64,000 bases of DNA from Antedon mediterranea (taxonomy: Eukaryota; Echinodermata; Crinoidea; Comatulida; Antedonidae), in NCBI RefSeq assembly GCF_964355755.1, contig NC_092677.1, positions 253,001 to 317,000 of the forward strand, written 5' to 3'. The notes beneath the pieces were generated by a model, which worked only from the letters and a program-made list of their open reading frames with translations, made no database searches and was not told the DNA's origin. Below, in pieces: positions 35,191-46,800 of the stretch; within the stretch, counting starts at the first letter, position 1; the number at the start of each line of letters is the position of its first letter. A program made the position numbers and the translations under genes.

Positions 35191-36744
35191 ATGAAACTCT
35201 CGCTAGGCCTATTTGTTATTGTTTACTGTTGTACGTGGAGTCTCGTCTGTGGACTCGACTGCACAGTCAACATATATGCAACAGGATGTACAAACGAGTT
35301 GTATAGGCCTACTTTAGAACCCAAAGAAGAAATATGCGACGAGAAAATCAACGATAAACTCAACGATAAACTAGACAACATAACACTTAAACTTGTAGAC
35401 TTTGAAAACACACTCACCGAATTTGAAAATACACTCGCCGACTTTGAAAATAAACTCGACGACTTTGAAAAGAAACTTGCTGAAACTAAATTTTCAGGTT
35501 TGTATTAATACCATGGTCTTGGTGACGCAAAGCTAGCTTATACGCACCGGTACTATTAAGATTAAGAGATTTTAAAACGAATAACTTGTAGTTAAGCATG
35601 TATTTTACATGGCCAATTTTATTTAGCTTTTTTTAATTGAATCAATTGGGTAAGGATGGGCGATTTTCTCATGTCGATGATGCACGGACTTGTTTGGCAG
35701 AGTCGTGCTTGTCACGATCGCATTTAACTCATGATGTGAATTGTTTTAAATTGCAGAGTTTAAGGTTATTTTCAGAGCTAATTCCAGGGTAGAATTTATA
35801 AACTTAGCTGAATTATGGAAAGGTACAAACTCCTCAAATGCTGACGTACCTGGGGCAGCGGAGGTCGATGGTAACGTGGCGGTTCCTTACAAAAGTACGT
35901 TGGTAGAGCAATGGGGCGCATTGGATATTAAGAAGGTATTCTCATAAAACATTTCATTTCAAGTTGCCTTGAGGTTAGTTTAATGTATTGTGCTTCCTCT
36001 CTTACTTTCAGGTTAAATTTGCTTTCTATGAAGGAGGTGTAAAAGTTATGACATTGATATTTAATGGCATTGGTACCAACAAGAATAACTGGTTTCATAA
36101 AGACCGTATTATACAGACGCCGTACCCAGATATGCTAACATCATCCTTCAATCACTTTGGAATTGATCCTGATGTTGGGTAGGCCTTTTTTCTCTTTTTT
36201 TTGGGAGGGGAGGGGGGGTGGAGATGACGTACCTTTCTAGTATTAAATAAATGAAATAGCTAGCTTAATTCATTATCCTTCTGGGTATTGGTTGATTAAA
36301 GAAGATTCTATGTCGAAAACTCTCGTGTTGCTCATTGTATTTTACAGTCATGGATGTTCAGGAAGAACCATGGTGGATGTCCTAACCCAACCCTAACCCT
36401 AACGGGCAGTGTCGTATGTGGTATATTAGCAAGAACCATGGTGGATGTCCGAATGACGCCGGATGGGTGTCTGTGACGACACAATTCGAACTTGTGCATG
36501 GGATCGAGCTTACGGTCCAGCCTCTCAATTCCTCTACTCCACACAAAGCGGTGTCACTATTTTTGGCACAGAAGTAAGGCCTACATTCACACATGATCAT
36601 TCTTGTTCCAAAGAATATCCACTGTCCAATAAATGTATGAGTAGGGCCTAATTATTCCGGTACTCCACAACAATGCCTCTCTGAGCTGCTTGAATCATAC
36701 GTAATTTTGAATTTCAGATTTTCCCGTTGGAAGTGCAAGTGTGA
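35191..36744 (+). CDS. secreted coiled-coil protein, unnamed family; 4th exon disrupted
   Basis: Proposed exons: 35191-35497, 35757-35935, 36012-36178, 36348-36573 and 36718-36744, with GT-AG borders. The product starts with a signal peptide (MKLSLGLFVIVYCC...). An acidic coiled coil of heptad-like FENTLxxFEN repeats runs to about residue 102. A globular part follows (FRANSRVEF, FAFYEGGVKVMTLIFNGIG, NNWFHKDRIIQTPYPDML). The fourth exon holds WYISKNHGGCPNDAGW, then CAWDRAYG and QFLYSTQSG. This resembles uncharacterised secreted proteins of marine invertebrates with a GCPxDxGW...CxW core; the resemblance is from memory and function is unknown. Exon 4 read in phase meets a stop at 36394-36396, and GCPNDAGW and CAWDRAYG are in different frames. 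An alternative acceptor at about 36430 gives an open end to the stop at 36575-36577. It is a pseudogene, a mis-assembled gene, or a shorter protein. Confidence 0.55.
36363..36450 (+). repeat. 20-bp direct repeat flanking a telomere-like tract
   Basis: AAGAACCATGGTGGATGTCC occurs at 36363-36382 and again at 36431-36450. Between them lies CCTAACCCAACCCTAACCCT, a short (CCCTAA)n-like stretch, then sequence resembling normal exon. This interrupts the fourth exon of the secreted-protein gene. Confidence 0.85.
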
Positions 36745-36870
36745 GTGGCCATTTTAATCTAAACAGGAGTACTGTAATTTTGCGATCCATATTGCGTCTA
36801 TTCGTGTAATACATAATTATAATGAGTGCATTTGGTATTTCCATCATGACCGTTTGTAAACTTATAATTG

Positions 36871-36876
36871 AATAAA
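36871..36876 (+). terminator. candidate polyadenylation signal
   Basis: AATAAA about 130 bp after the proposed stop codon at 36742-36744 of the plus-strand secreted-protein gene, immediately followed by a second AATAAA-like hexamer. Confidence 0.45.
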
Positions 36877-36889
36877 ATAAAACATTGAG

Positions 36890-38017
36890 TGGTACCGCAT
36901 TAATTATTTATGTTTAAATATTTTGATAATTTAGACTTTTAATTTTATATTCTGTCCAGTCTATTTACAAAGCAATTTATAACCCACGTGCACAACAGTA
37001 CGAAAGATCAGTGATTTGAACTAAAAGTTGATGTTACTGTTGTTTTATTAAACTACAATCGAATTGAATGAATGAATGAGCCACTACATAGATAATCCAC
37101 TTAATACATATATGTAGCCAAATGTGAGGCAATACAATACAGAATAATCATTTTGAATGAAAATTACTTAATCCCCAATAATGCAACTTAAACTTATGGG
37201 ATCCGTCAAAGGCAGGCAATCTGACAACAGGATGTTGAGCTCTGAAGACCAAAGTTTGCATGTGGCTGCGATACGACAGTTCCACGGCCCTCTGCGCGCC
37301 TACATAGTACAGTACTGTTGGTATTTGTCGCAGCCAGACATAAGATCAAATACTTGTTACGAGTTCTTATGTTGGCAAGGCGAGCTCAGTGTTGTTAGAT
37401 TGCCTTGGTCAAAGTAAGGCTGAAAAGGGGGGCGTGCTGCCACACCAGCCATTCCCTTACGTTGACTCTTTTCATCGGGTTCGTATAAATCATCACATAA
37501 TTAAACAAATTGTATTTTAAATGATGCCTAAAAAGAGAAACTTCGCCACAACAAATCGTAACAAAATAACGTGTCGTATTGAAGTAGCAACATAAAAATG
37601 CAACATAACAAAAACTTGATGTTTGTTAATGATTGGTTATACACAAAATCCATGTTTTGGAGATCAAGAATGTTACGTCACCAAACCCACTTTCACTCAT
37701 ATCGAAGTCCATACACTATTAACGTTGTTTCATCTTGTTCTATGGTGGTCGAAGTCGATTTGCATGAGTGGTTATGAACACGTGTTTAACGCATTTCCCA
37801 CGCGCGCAAGACAGTAGTGGAGACGAAATTTGAATACGCATGCGCACAAACTGACGTTTTTGATTCGTGCAAAGGCGGGACGTCCGCCGGAGATGGTAAA
37901 CAGACCATGATAACGCAAGCGACGGCATCACAGCATTTAAACTTACCGCGCTCAAAACTTGATCAGTGCATGGTCCTATCAATGCATAGAAGTTATAAAA
38001 TTAACACGAAGTGTAAG
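36890..38017. other. spacer, no supported gene
   Basis: Open frames at 37181-37417, 37623-37817 and 37817-38020 show no domain and no clear splice partners. The stretch 37780-37960 is relatively rich in CpG and contains CGCATGCG-like words, which could be promoter-like, but nothing more can be claimed. Confidence 0.4.
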
Positions 38018-38925
38018 TAAGAGGCCTATAGGATAGAGCTCGGAATGGGCGAATAGTGAGTATAAGAGGCCTATAGGATAGAGCTCGGAATGGGCGAATA
38101 GTGAGTATTAAAGAGGCCTATAGGATAGAGCTCGGAATGGGCGAATAGTGAGTATAAGAGGCCTATAGGATAGAGCTCGGAATGGGCGAATAGTGAGTAT
38201 AAGAGACCTATAGGATAGAGCTCGGAATGGGCGAATAGTGAGTATAAGAGGCCTATAGGATAGAGCTCGGAATGGGCGAATAGTGAGTATAAGAGACCTA
38301 TAGGATAGAGCTCGGAATGGGCGAATAGTGAGTATAAGAGGCCTATAGGATAGAGCTCGGAATGGGCGAATAGTGAGTATAAGAGGCCTATAGGATAGAG
38401 CTCGGAATGGGCGAATAGTGAGTATAAGAGGCCTATAGGATAGAGCTCGGAATGGGCGAATAGTGAGTATAAGAGACCTATAGGATAGAGCTCGGAATGG
38501 GCGAATAGTGAGTATAAGAGACCTATAGGATAGAGCTCGGAATGGGCGAATGGTGAGTATAAGAGGCCTATAGGATAGAGCTCGGAATGGGCGAATAGTG
38601 AGTATAAGAGGCCTATAGGATAGAGCTCGGAATGGGCGAATTAGTGAGTATAAGAGGCCTATAGGATAGAGTTCGGAATGGGCGAATAGTGAGTATAAGA
38701 GGCCTATAGGATAGAGTTCGGAATGGGCGAATAGTGAGTATAAGAGGCCTATAGGATAGAGCTCGGAATGGGCGAATAGTGAGTATAAGAGGCCTATAGG
38801 ATAGAGCTCGGAATGGGCGAATAGTGAGTATAAGAGGCCTATAGGATAGAGCTCGGAATGGGCGAATAGTGAGTATAAGAGGCCTATAGGATAGAGTTCG
38901 GAATGGGCGAATAGTGACTTCAAAG
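38018..38925. repeat. minisatellite, 45-bp unit, about 20 copies
   Basis: Units read GAGCTCGGAATGGGCGAATA plus GTGAGTATAAGAGGCCTATA and GGATA, with a few G/A variants and one 1-2 bp insertion near 38107 and 38641. The 45-bp period gives a 271-codon minus-strand open frame of 15-residue repeats, judged a by-product. Each unit contains GTGAGTAT, which looks like a splice donor on the plus strand. Confidence 0.96.
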
Positions 38926-39267
38926 GTCATAGTTTTTTATTTTGGAATACCTTTTATCTGTATTATTTAAATACAGGTATAGATACAATATCTAAAATAA
39001 TGAATGAATGAACTAACACTAGAAATAACAAAACGCAACTGTTGTGTATTGGCAGGTGTTTTGTGTTTGCTAATTATTTTGAGATTATTTATGGCAATTA
39101 TAAGTTAAGTCTAAGCAATGAAGATGCTAAAACATAAGTATTTTTAGTATTTTTTTTATTATAACTACTGTGCAGTTGGCATGCTAATTGCAGCATAAAC
39201 GCACATTACGTATTATTGGGAGAAACATTACAGCAAACATTTTGAAGATTGGTTCTCATTGGACGCA

Positions 39268-39362
39268 ACGCAAGGTTGGTGTACGCGCAACGCAAAGGTG
39301 GCGTACGCGCAACGCAAGATTAGTGTACGCGCAACGCAAGGGTGGTGTGCGCGCAACGCAAT
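39268..39362. repeat. GC-rich minisatellite (CGCGCAACGCAA), 4 units
   Basis: Four units of about 24 bp with GTACGCGCAACGCAA and variable AGGTTGG/AGGTGG spacers. It stands out from the AT-rich surroundings. Its left flank, GGTTCTCATTGGACGCAACGC, resembles the reverse complement of sequence near 34820-34850. Confidence 0.85.
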
Positions 39363-40821
39363 TCGGATGAGTCAGTGTCGTGATTGGTCAAATAACGTTG
39401 GGCTTACATGTACGTCGTACGTCCTTGTGTTGCGTCTCTGTTGGGAACCAAGTTTATTGTTTATTTACCCAGCAATCGTTGAACGTTTCCATAATGAACG
39501 AACAAGTGACATATAATACACGCTCAATCAACGCCTACAATTACATAGCTACTACACACAGACATCCTAGTCTTCAAAATAACCAAATAATAATATAATT
39601 CCACAAAACTATTTTTGCAAATTAAAGTTAGTTCACAACGAAATAACGAAACTTTATATTTATGATGGTCTAAAGAGTATATGGATATCACTAGGATGTT
39701 GTATATGGGAATTAATTTCAATCCATTGAGCTGTAAATAATACATTTATAATTTAGTATAGCAAAATATATCAACTAACCATCATATTATGAGTTGTTGC
39801 CAAGATTACCATAAGCATAGTTGTTGTTGCTTATATACATACATATGCTATTCACCATAACTAAAATTCACACACAAAGACTAATACTATGTTTACCAAA
39901 AACAAGTCCACGTTCAATATCGACTGTACACAGTTGCTTTTTTAGACAAAAATCCTGATTTCCTTAATTTACAGATTTTTAAATTCAAGTCACATGATTT
40001 TCATGACAATTTATTGTTTCATAAATATATTGTATTGGCATAAATAAGTGTTATTACTGTTCTACACAATAAATACTGACATAACATATATTCATATTCA
40101 TTCACAGATTATTGATAAACATACAGCAGAAGTCCAGCTCCTAATTGTTTAATACTCGGCATAAATTAGTATAAGCTTAATATAAAGCAATGAAGAAGGA
40201 GCATTTATAACTCTGGTTTATTATCTCTGGTGTTCAGTTGGGTAACAATTAAACATGCATTCTCAATCCTTCAATAAGCATCTTTATAAATCCTACCTAA
40301 ATACAGTTGAAACAATTGCTACATATTAATAATTTTTATCCACCATTCTTTGTAACTACTTCTGGTGCAAAATGCAAAAAAACAGTAGACAGTTTGACAG
40401 GAAAAACAAGATATGGTTAGGCTGCACAACAAATAAAAATGAAATCATGCAATGATCATGTGAACAAAATGATGGTGCAGGTATTGGCTAGGTGACTAAT
40501 ATAATTGTTCAAGTTGATGACATGTGATGACCATGTGAACAAAACTGAATGCCAAGAACTGACCATGTGAACAACATGACATTGTCTTGACTTGATCATT
40601 TGACTAATGTAGGGTATCATTAATCTTTATTGCAACCGTAAATTTTCATTGCAACTGAAAAAAAACATCTTCTTTTCCAGTTTCACCACAGGTTACACTA
40701 GTAACTACTGCCTAGTTCATCTGTATTAGTTCCCTTTTACCTGTTTGGTTGAATTTTCAAACATTTCTCAGCGGACAGCTGAATATTTATTTTAAAATAA
40801 TTCACAAGTAAACTTTTCTGG
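39363..40821. other. spacer and probable 3'UTR of the C2CD2-like gene
   Basis: No coding signal. An AATAAA on the minus strand near 40784-40792 lies about 30-40 bp after the stop codon. The region 40440-40620 has loosely repeated GATCATGTGAACAAAATGA words. Confidence 0.45.
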
Positions 40822-43800
40822 TCACACAGCTGCACTAACTGGTTTATGGATGTCACTTGATCGTGACCCCTTACTTCCTGTTGACTTTTGACCTAAGTTT
40901 GGCAATTCATCTGCTTTTCTGATGTTTCCTGAAGAAACAAGAATATCAATTTAAAATTTAAAAAATAAAATTCAGAAAAGAGATTAATGTGTGATTAAAA
41001 CTGTTGAAACTGATATCATTATTATTTGATAATATTCTTGCTCTGCAAAACGAAATAAATACATCTTCATAAATCTGAATTTAACAATTTAGACAAACAA
41101 GGATTTAGAAACAAAATGTTTATTCTTGTACCCTTTGATTTAATGTTTGATAACAATGTACAAACATTCTAAGGGATGGTTATTACCTGTGCTAGCAGAG
41201 CGGCTTGGTGTATCACTAACTTCAATGAACAAACATTCTAAGGGATGGTTATTACCTGTGCTAGCAGAGCGGCTTGGTGTATCACTAACTTCAATGTACA
41301 AACATTCTAAGGGATGGTTATTACCTATACTAGCAGAGCGGCTTGGTGTATCACTAACTTCAATGTACAAACATTCTAAGGGATGGTTATTACCTATACT
41401 AGCAGAGCGGCTTGGTGTATCACTAACTTCAATGAACAAACATTCTAAGAGATGATTACCTGTGCTAGCAGAGCGGCTTGGTGTATCACTAACTTCCAGT
41501 TCACTAGGAGCCAACGACACAGACTGGTCCGATGAATCTAGGTCCCCTTGTGATGAATACTTCTTCTTGCGATCTTTTTTCAAAAAACTCAAAATACGTT
41601 TCTTCCGACTAGGTGACTTTTCTATTTAAATCAAACAGAAACAAAATTGTAACAACATTTTTTACAAATGATTATAAACAAATTTTTTAAAACAATTTTT
41701 AGTCGCGTGGACGCGACTCTATAGTTCACTATGTCGGTTGGTCGGTCGGTCTGGTATCACTATGCGTTTTAGCACGCGACTTATGGCTGTTGGCCTTGTT
41801 AATTTTTAAACATGTTTTCAACTTGTTACTTTTGATCACTTACTTTTATCTTTAGGTGGCAAGTCTAGAGTATTTGACCTCTCTTTCTTAGTTAAAGTCA
41901 TTGATTCTGGTGATAATGGCTCCTGCTGACTTATAGAATCACTAGCTGTACTATGTCGCCTCTTTTCTTCTTTAGTACTTCTTTTAAATATGTTAAATCG
42001 TCTTTTACTTCGGTTTGGTGAAGCATCTAAAAGAAGTTCAATTTTTTTATTCTGTATAATAAGTTATCTCCGTTAAAAAGTTAAGATCTTTAGGTGAATT
42101 CTGTTTGGGATAACAACTCATTTTTCCAGTTGTCAATAGATTATTTATCAAAATGTAACAGCATTGTTAATTTAACAAATGAGATTTCAAATTCTTTCTT
42201 AGAAACTGGAGAAAGAAACTTAGTACTATAAGCAATTAAGTATTGGTAAAAGCTTGTAGTAGTATGTTGGTTACTTAAGCTGAACTTACCACGCTTAAAT
42301 CCGTCACGTGAACCCAAAGAGTCTACTGGACTAGGAGGAGGCAACGTCAACGCTTCTTCAGTTGGCATCTTCATTGAAACAAGAAAAAAACAAGGAATTA
42401 CAAACATATGTTTTTCTCAAATTGGCTAAATAAAAATAAATTCCTAATAGGAAAAGCAAAAACTCCTAAAATTCCTAGTGTTTAAAGTACTATTACAGTA
42501 AAACTTCCCCAATACTGGACACACTTGGGCTGGCCTAATATGTTTGGTTTTCAGGAAATTTGGGTATTCTATTCATAATGTGTTTTGGTGGTAAAATGGT
42601 AAAAAAGAATTTGGGAAATTTTGGACCTCAAGAAAAATCTGATTTTGGGAGAGTTTAGGTTTTCGGAGAGTGTGGTATTGGACGGGGCGACTGTACTTTA
42701 AAAGCTATGAAATTAGATTTTCAGTACCCTTGCTACGCCCTCTATGATCAGTGTGCTTTTCTTAGGCTGTGCACCCCCAGCAGACTCGTGGTCGCTCAAG
42801 TGTCGTATTGCTGCTTCTGTGATTGAATTATTTGATACATTTGGGTCAGTAACTGTTATTAACTCTGTAAATTAAAACAAAATAAGTTACTGAAATAAAA
42901 ATAACAGTCTCTTTAATATGGGCACAATAGAGTATTATGTTGTATTACATGAATGCCATATATCTATGTTGAGACTGATTGCTGGTAATGGTAACATTCA
43001 ATGTTTACAACATGGAGGAAATAATGTTGACACTAATGGTAATCTACAACATAGTGAATGTTGATAATGATGTTGACACCCATAGTAATCTATAAATCAA
43101 AAACACGAAAAAATGTGATGTGCCAATATATGGACATAATGATGTCACTACTGTATTTAAACATATCACTACCATATTTGGACACTGAATAAAATGAATG
43201 TGAAATACATTACATGTTACAATAATCTCTGATTGTTCAATGAAACAAAAATAATCATATGAACTTTGACCTATTGGAATGAGGATGAATGAAATTTAAA
43301 TCATCTATATACCAGACCTTCAAAATAGCCTCCATTAGATGCTGAGGAGGAGGACCCTGTTGAATACAGCAATATAATGATATCGCAAAGTATAAATAAA
43401 CAATTTGATCTTGGTAATACAAAGATACAACTTATTTCATTATATTTCACAAAAGTATCATTACTAATTATAGCATTTTTCTTTATAGTGCCGTTAAATA
43501 AGCAAATGGTTTAGGATAATGAATGATGTTATATTTTCAATGTTACCTGGAGTGTCCGCCAATGACCCTGCTAACTCACCCTCACCAACATTTGATGTTG
43601 TTACCACCTTAGTTGGTATATCTGAAAAAAAAAAGATGGTGCAACTATTAGGTCATAGGTCAAGTAGTTGTATACACAGCAAATTCTTTATTTGTAGGCG
43701 CATATTGTTCAACGTGGAAGAACTAGATATAAAAAAATAGTTTATAAATTCATTTTATTTGGGGTGGGGGATTGATGGGGTTAGTACAAGCCTTTAGCAC

Positions 43801-46800
43801 TAGCCCTGCCCCCGCCACTTATTATGTTATTGCGTAATGATCAAGCATATGAACAAACATTATGCACTACATTCTGAATTTTTAAAATATTTTGAAAGCT
43901 ATTTTCATTTTATGATCACAAAATAAGATACTGAAGAAAGCTGGTTAAAAATGGCATTAACAAACATTTACCAACATTTACCAAACATTTACAAATGTTC
44001 TTAAAATGAAGACATTAATAATGATTTAGCAACTTCAGATTAAAACGCCTTGAAAAATATATTTCATCATGTTGAAAAAGCGAGACATAGTGACGGCATA
44101 ATTTGTAATTCAAGAAAAAACTGACGACATCTAATTGTATCATAAAACTGATGACATCACAATTCATAAAAGATGTCAGTAAAAATAATTGATGACATCA
44201 TAAATAATGAATGACATCACAACTTACTGGTGCAATAAACATTGAAATAAAAAATAATTGATGAGATTATAAATAAATTCTGAAGGGAAATTACTGGAAT
44301 CTTGACATTTATATTAGTTAATTAATTAGAGTGCAAAAAGTAAATATGCATTCTATCACTTATATAAACAAATGACTACAAACATCCTGAAATAATAAAA
44401 AAAAAATAAAAGTGAGATGGAATATATGTAACATTTAAATGTTTGTTAATAATATGATTATACAGCTACTATAAACAATATTATTTTACAATGTAAGAAA
44501 CACTAAAGCAAAAGATGAATAATACTGACCCAGACATAATCCAGCCCCAAACTAATTAATTACAATCAATAATACTGACCCAGACATAATCCAGCCCCAA
44601 ACTAATTAATTACAATCAATAATACTGACCCAGACATAATCCAGCCCCAAACTAATTAATTACAATCATTTTCATACAAACTCAAACATTTATAGTTCTA
44701 AAGCTCTGTTTACACTATCAAATTTATGCGACAAAAAATGTGATGTGTCCATAATATGGACATGATGATGTCATATCACTACCATATTTGGGCACATCAC
44801 ACTTTTTTGTCAAACTAGTTTGATAGTGTAGACAGAGCTTAAGGGTAGTATCAGGGAGGGTTTCATATCGGAGTCAGTAAGTAAAGATGCTGAAACATAC
44901 AATTAGTATATATTAGTATTCATTCATTAACTACATTTGCATGCTAATTTTTCAATTTAATTATATATACACTATAAAAATGATATTTTAAAATTAGTGA
45001 GTGTTTTGTTTGTTAAGCTGTGTTTACACTATCAAACTTTATGTGACAAAAAATGTGGACACGATGATTTTTTTGTCAAATTAGATTGATAGTGTGGACA
45101 GAGCTTTAGTGATTATTGGTTGTACTAGTTAGGGTCAAATAGTGACTTTCTACTCAGGTCAATAGACTTATTTGTTTACAGCAACAGGGACAAATCACTT
45201 TACAAACCACTGGTATTAAATGTGATCACCCTCATTAGCTTTATACTACTAAATTATCAAATACTGTTTCAGTCAACACTTGTTGTGGTTATTCCTTACA
45301 TAACTATGCATTTTAAAACTGTAATTATTATACATAAATATAATCAAAGTATAATTGCATAAAATTAATAAAAATATTAAAATCGATAAAGAAAACAGGA
45401 CAAATATGCTATGAAACAAGTGGATATGATGCTGGTTGCCATGGTGAAACATGCAAATTAAATTTTACTAGGTTTTGTCGTTGCTTGCCTTGATATGTTG
45501 AGTGGTACCAAGAGGCAGGGCGTGTCACTGATGGATTAGTGCGAGGAAAGACTGCCAGAAAGAAAAACAACAACACACATTGTCAACATTTGACATGTTT
45601 ACACAACACAGCACAACATATTAGATGGTTTCAACTTAACACGTTTAATGCCAACACTGTGACAGTTAACAGTAAAGCTCTGTCTACACTATCAAACTAG
45701 TTTGACAAAAAAAATGTGATGTTCCCAAATATGGTAGAGATAGAACATCATCGTGTCCATATATGGGCACATCACATTTTTTAGTTTGATAGTGTAGATA
45801 GAGCTTTAGAGGAAAAATGGCAAAATAAGCACTGTGGTCAAGAGTTGTCATAACAATATAGATTATCTGATGATAAAAATCCTAGAAAGTTGGAAGCCCT
45901 TTGCCATTTTTCCCTTGACTGTTAATAGCATTCTGTTTGATAAGTCCCAATAATTCTATCCTCCCACTCCTACCTCATTTAACAAATTGATTATGTTATC
46001 AAACAGCTACTTCACAGTGATACAGAGTCATACTGTTTACAACTATACACTGGGCCATTAACTTGAATCCCTTATACACTTATCATTGGCATGAAACGTG
46101 TTAAAATGTTATAAGAAACAATGAGCTGTAGTTAATGATAATTGAATTCTACGGTCGTAGTCCTAATACTTTGGGTCATTAGATAACGCCATTAAGGTAT
46201 TACTCAACCATTAAAGTGATATTTTGCTACAGTATAGCCAACCCTTGATCATTACAATCATGCATGTACTGTTTTACCATGCAGCATTTTTGTTTATATA
46301 ATACTAAACCCTATTCATGCATCTATTTTATTACCCTGGATGTATTTTGATTACCCTGGATGTATTTTGATTACCCTGGATGTATTTTGATTACCCTGGA
46401 TGTATTTTGATTACCCTGGATGTATTTTGATTATCCTGGATGTATTTTACTTACCCTGGATGAATTTTAATTAACCTGGATGTATTTTGATTACCCTGGA
46501 TGTATTTTGATTCGCAAGTACTCAGGATAGTGCAATGCAATCAATCATTTTTACTACCCTGAAAATATATGGGGTACTGTTGCAAACAGCATTAAGACTA
46601 CCCTGGATAAATTATGACAGGACACATGCAACTATAGTATCATTATATCGTGGATAAATAGCCCATGCAATAGCATTATTGCTTAACTGAATAGATGTAT
46701 TTAGTGTAGACTTAATTTAACATGCAAACAAGTATTTATTCTGCATTTAGCATAAATACGATTAAGATCCTAAAGTATTTGGTAGGAGGGTATACACATT

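Noticed and set aside
36371-36396. Interstitial telomere as a chromosome-fusion mark
   Set aside because: Only two to three imperfect CCCTAA-like units inside a local duplication; better explained by small-scale repair synthesis.
37181-38020. Plus-strand open frames of 64-78 codons as genes
   Set aside because: No recognisable domain, no convincing splice partners, and lengths expected by chance.
38108-38930. 271-codon and 105-codon repetitive open frames
   Set aside because: They arise from the 45-bp array; there is no start context, no flanking coding sequence and no compositional sign of a protein.
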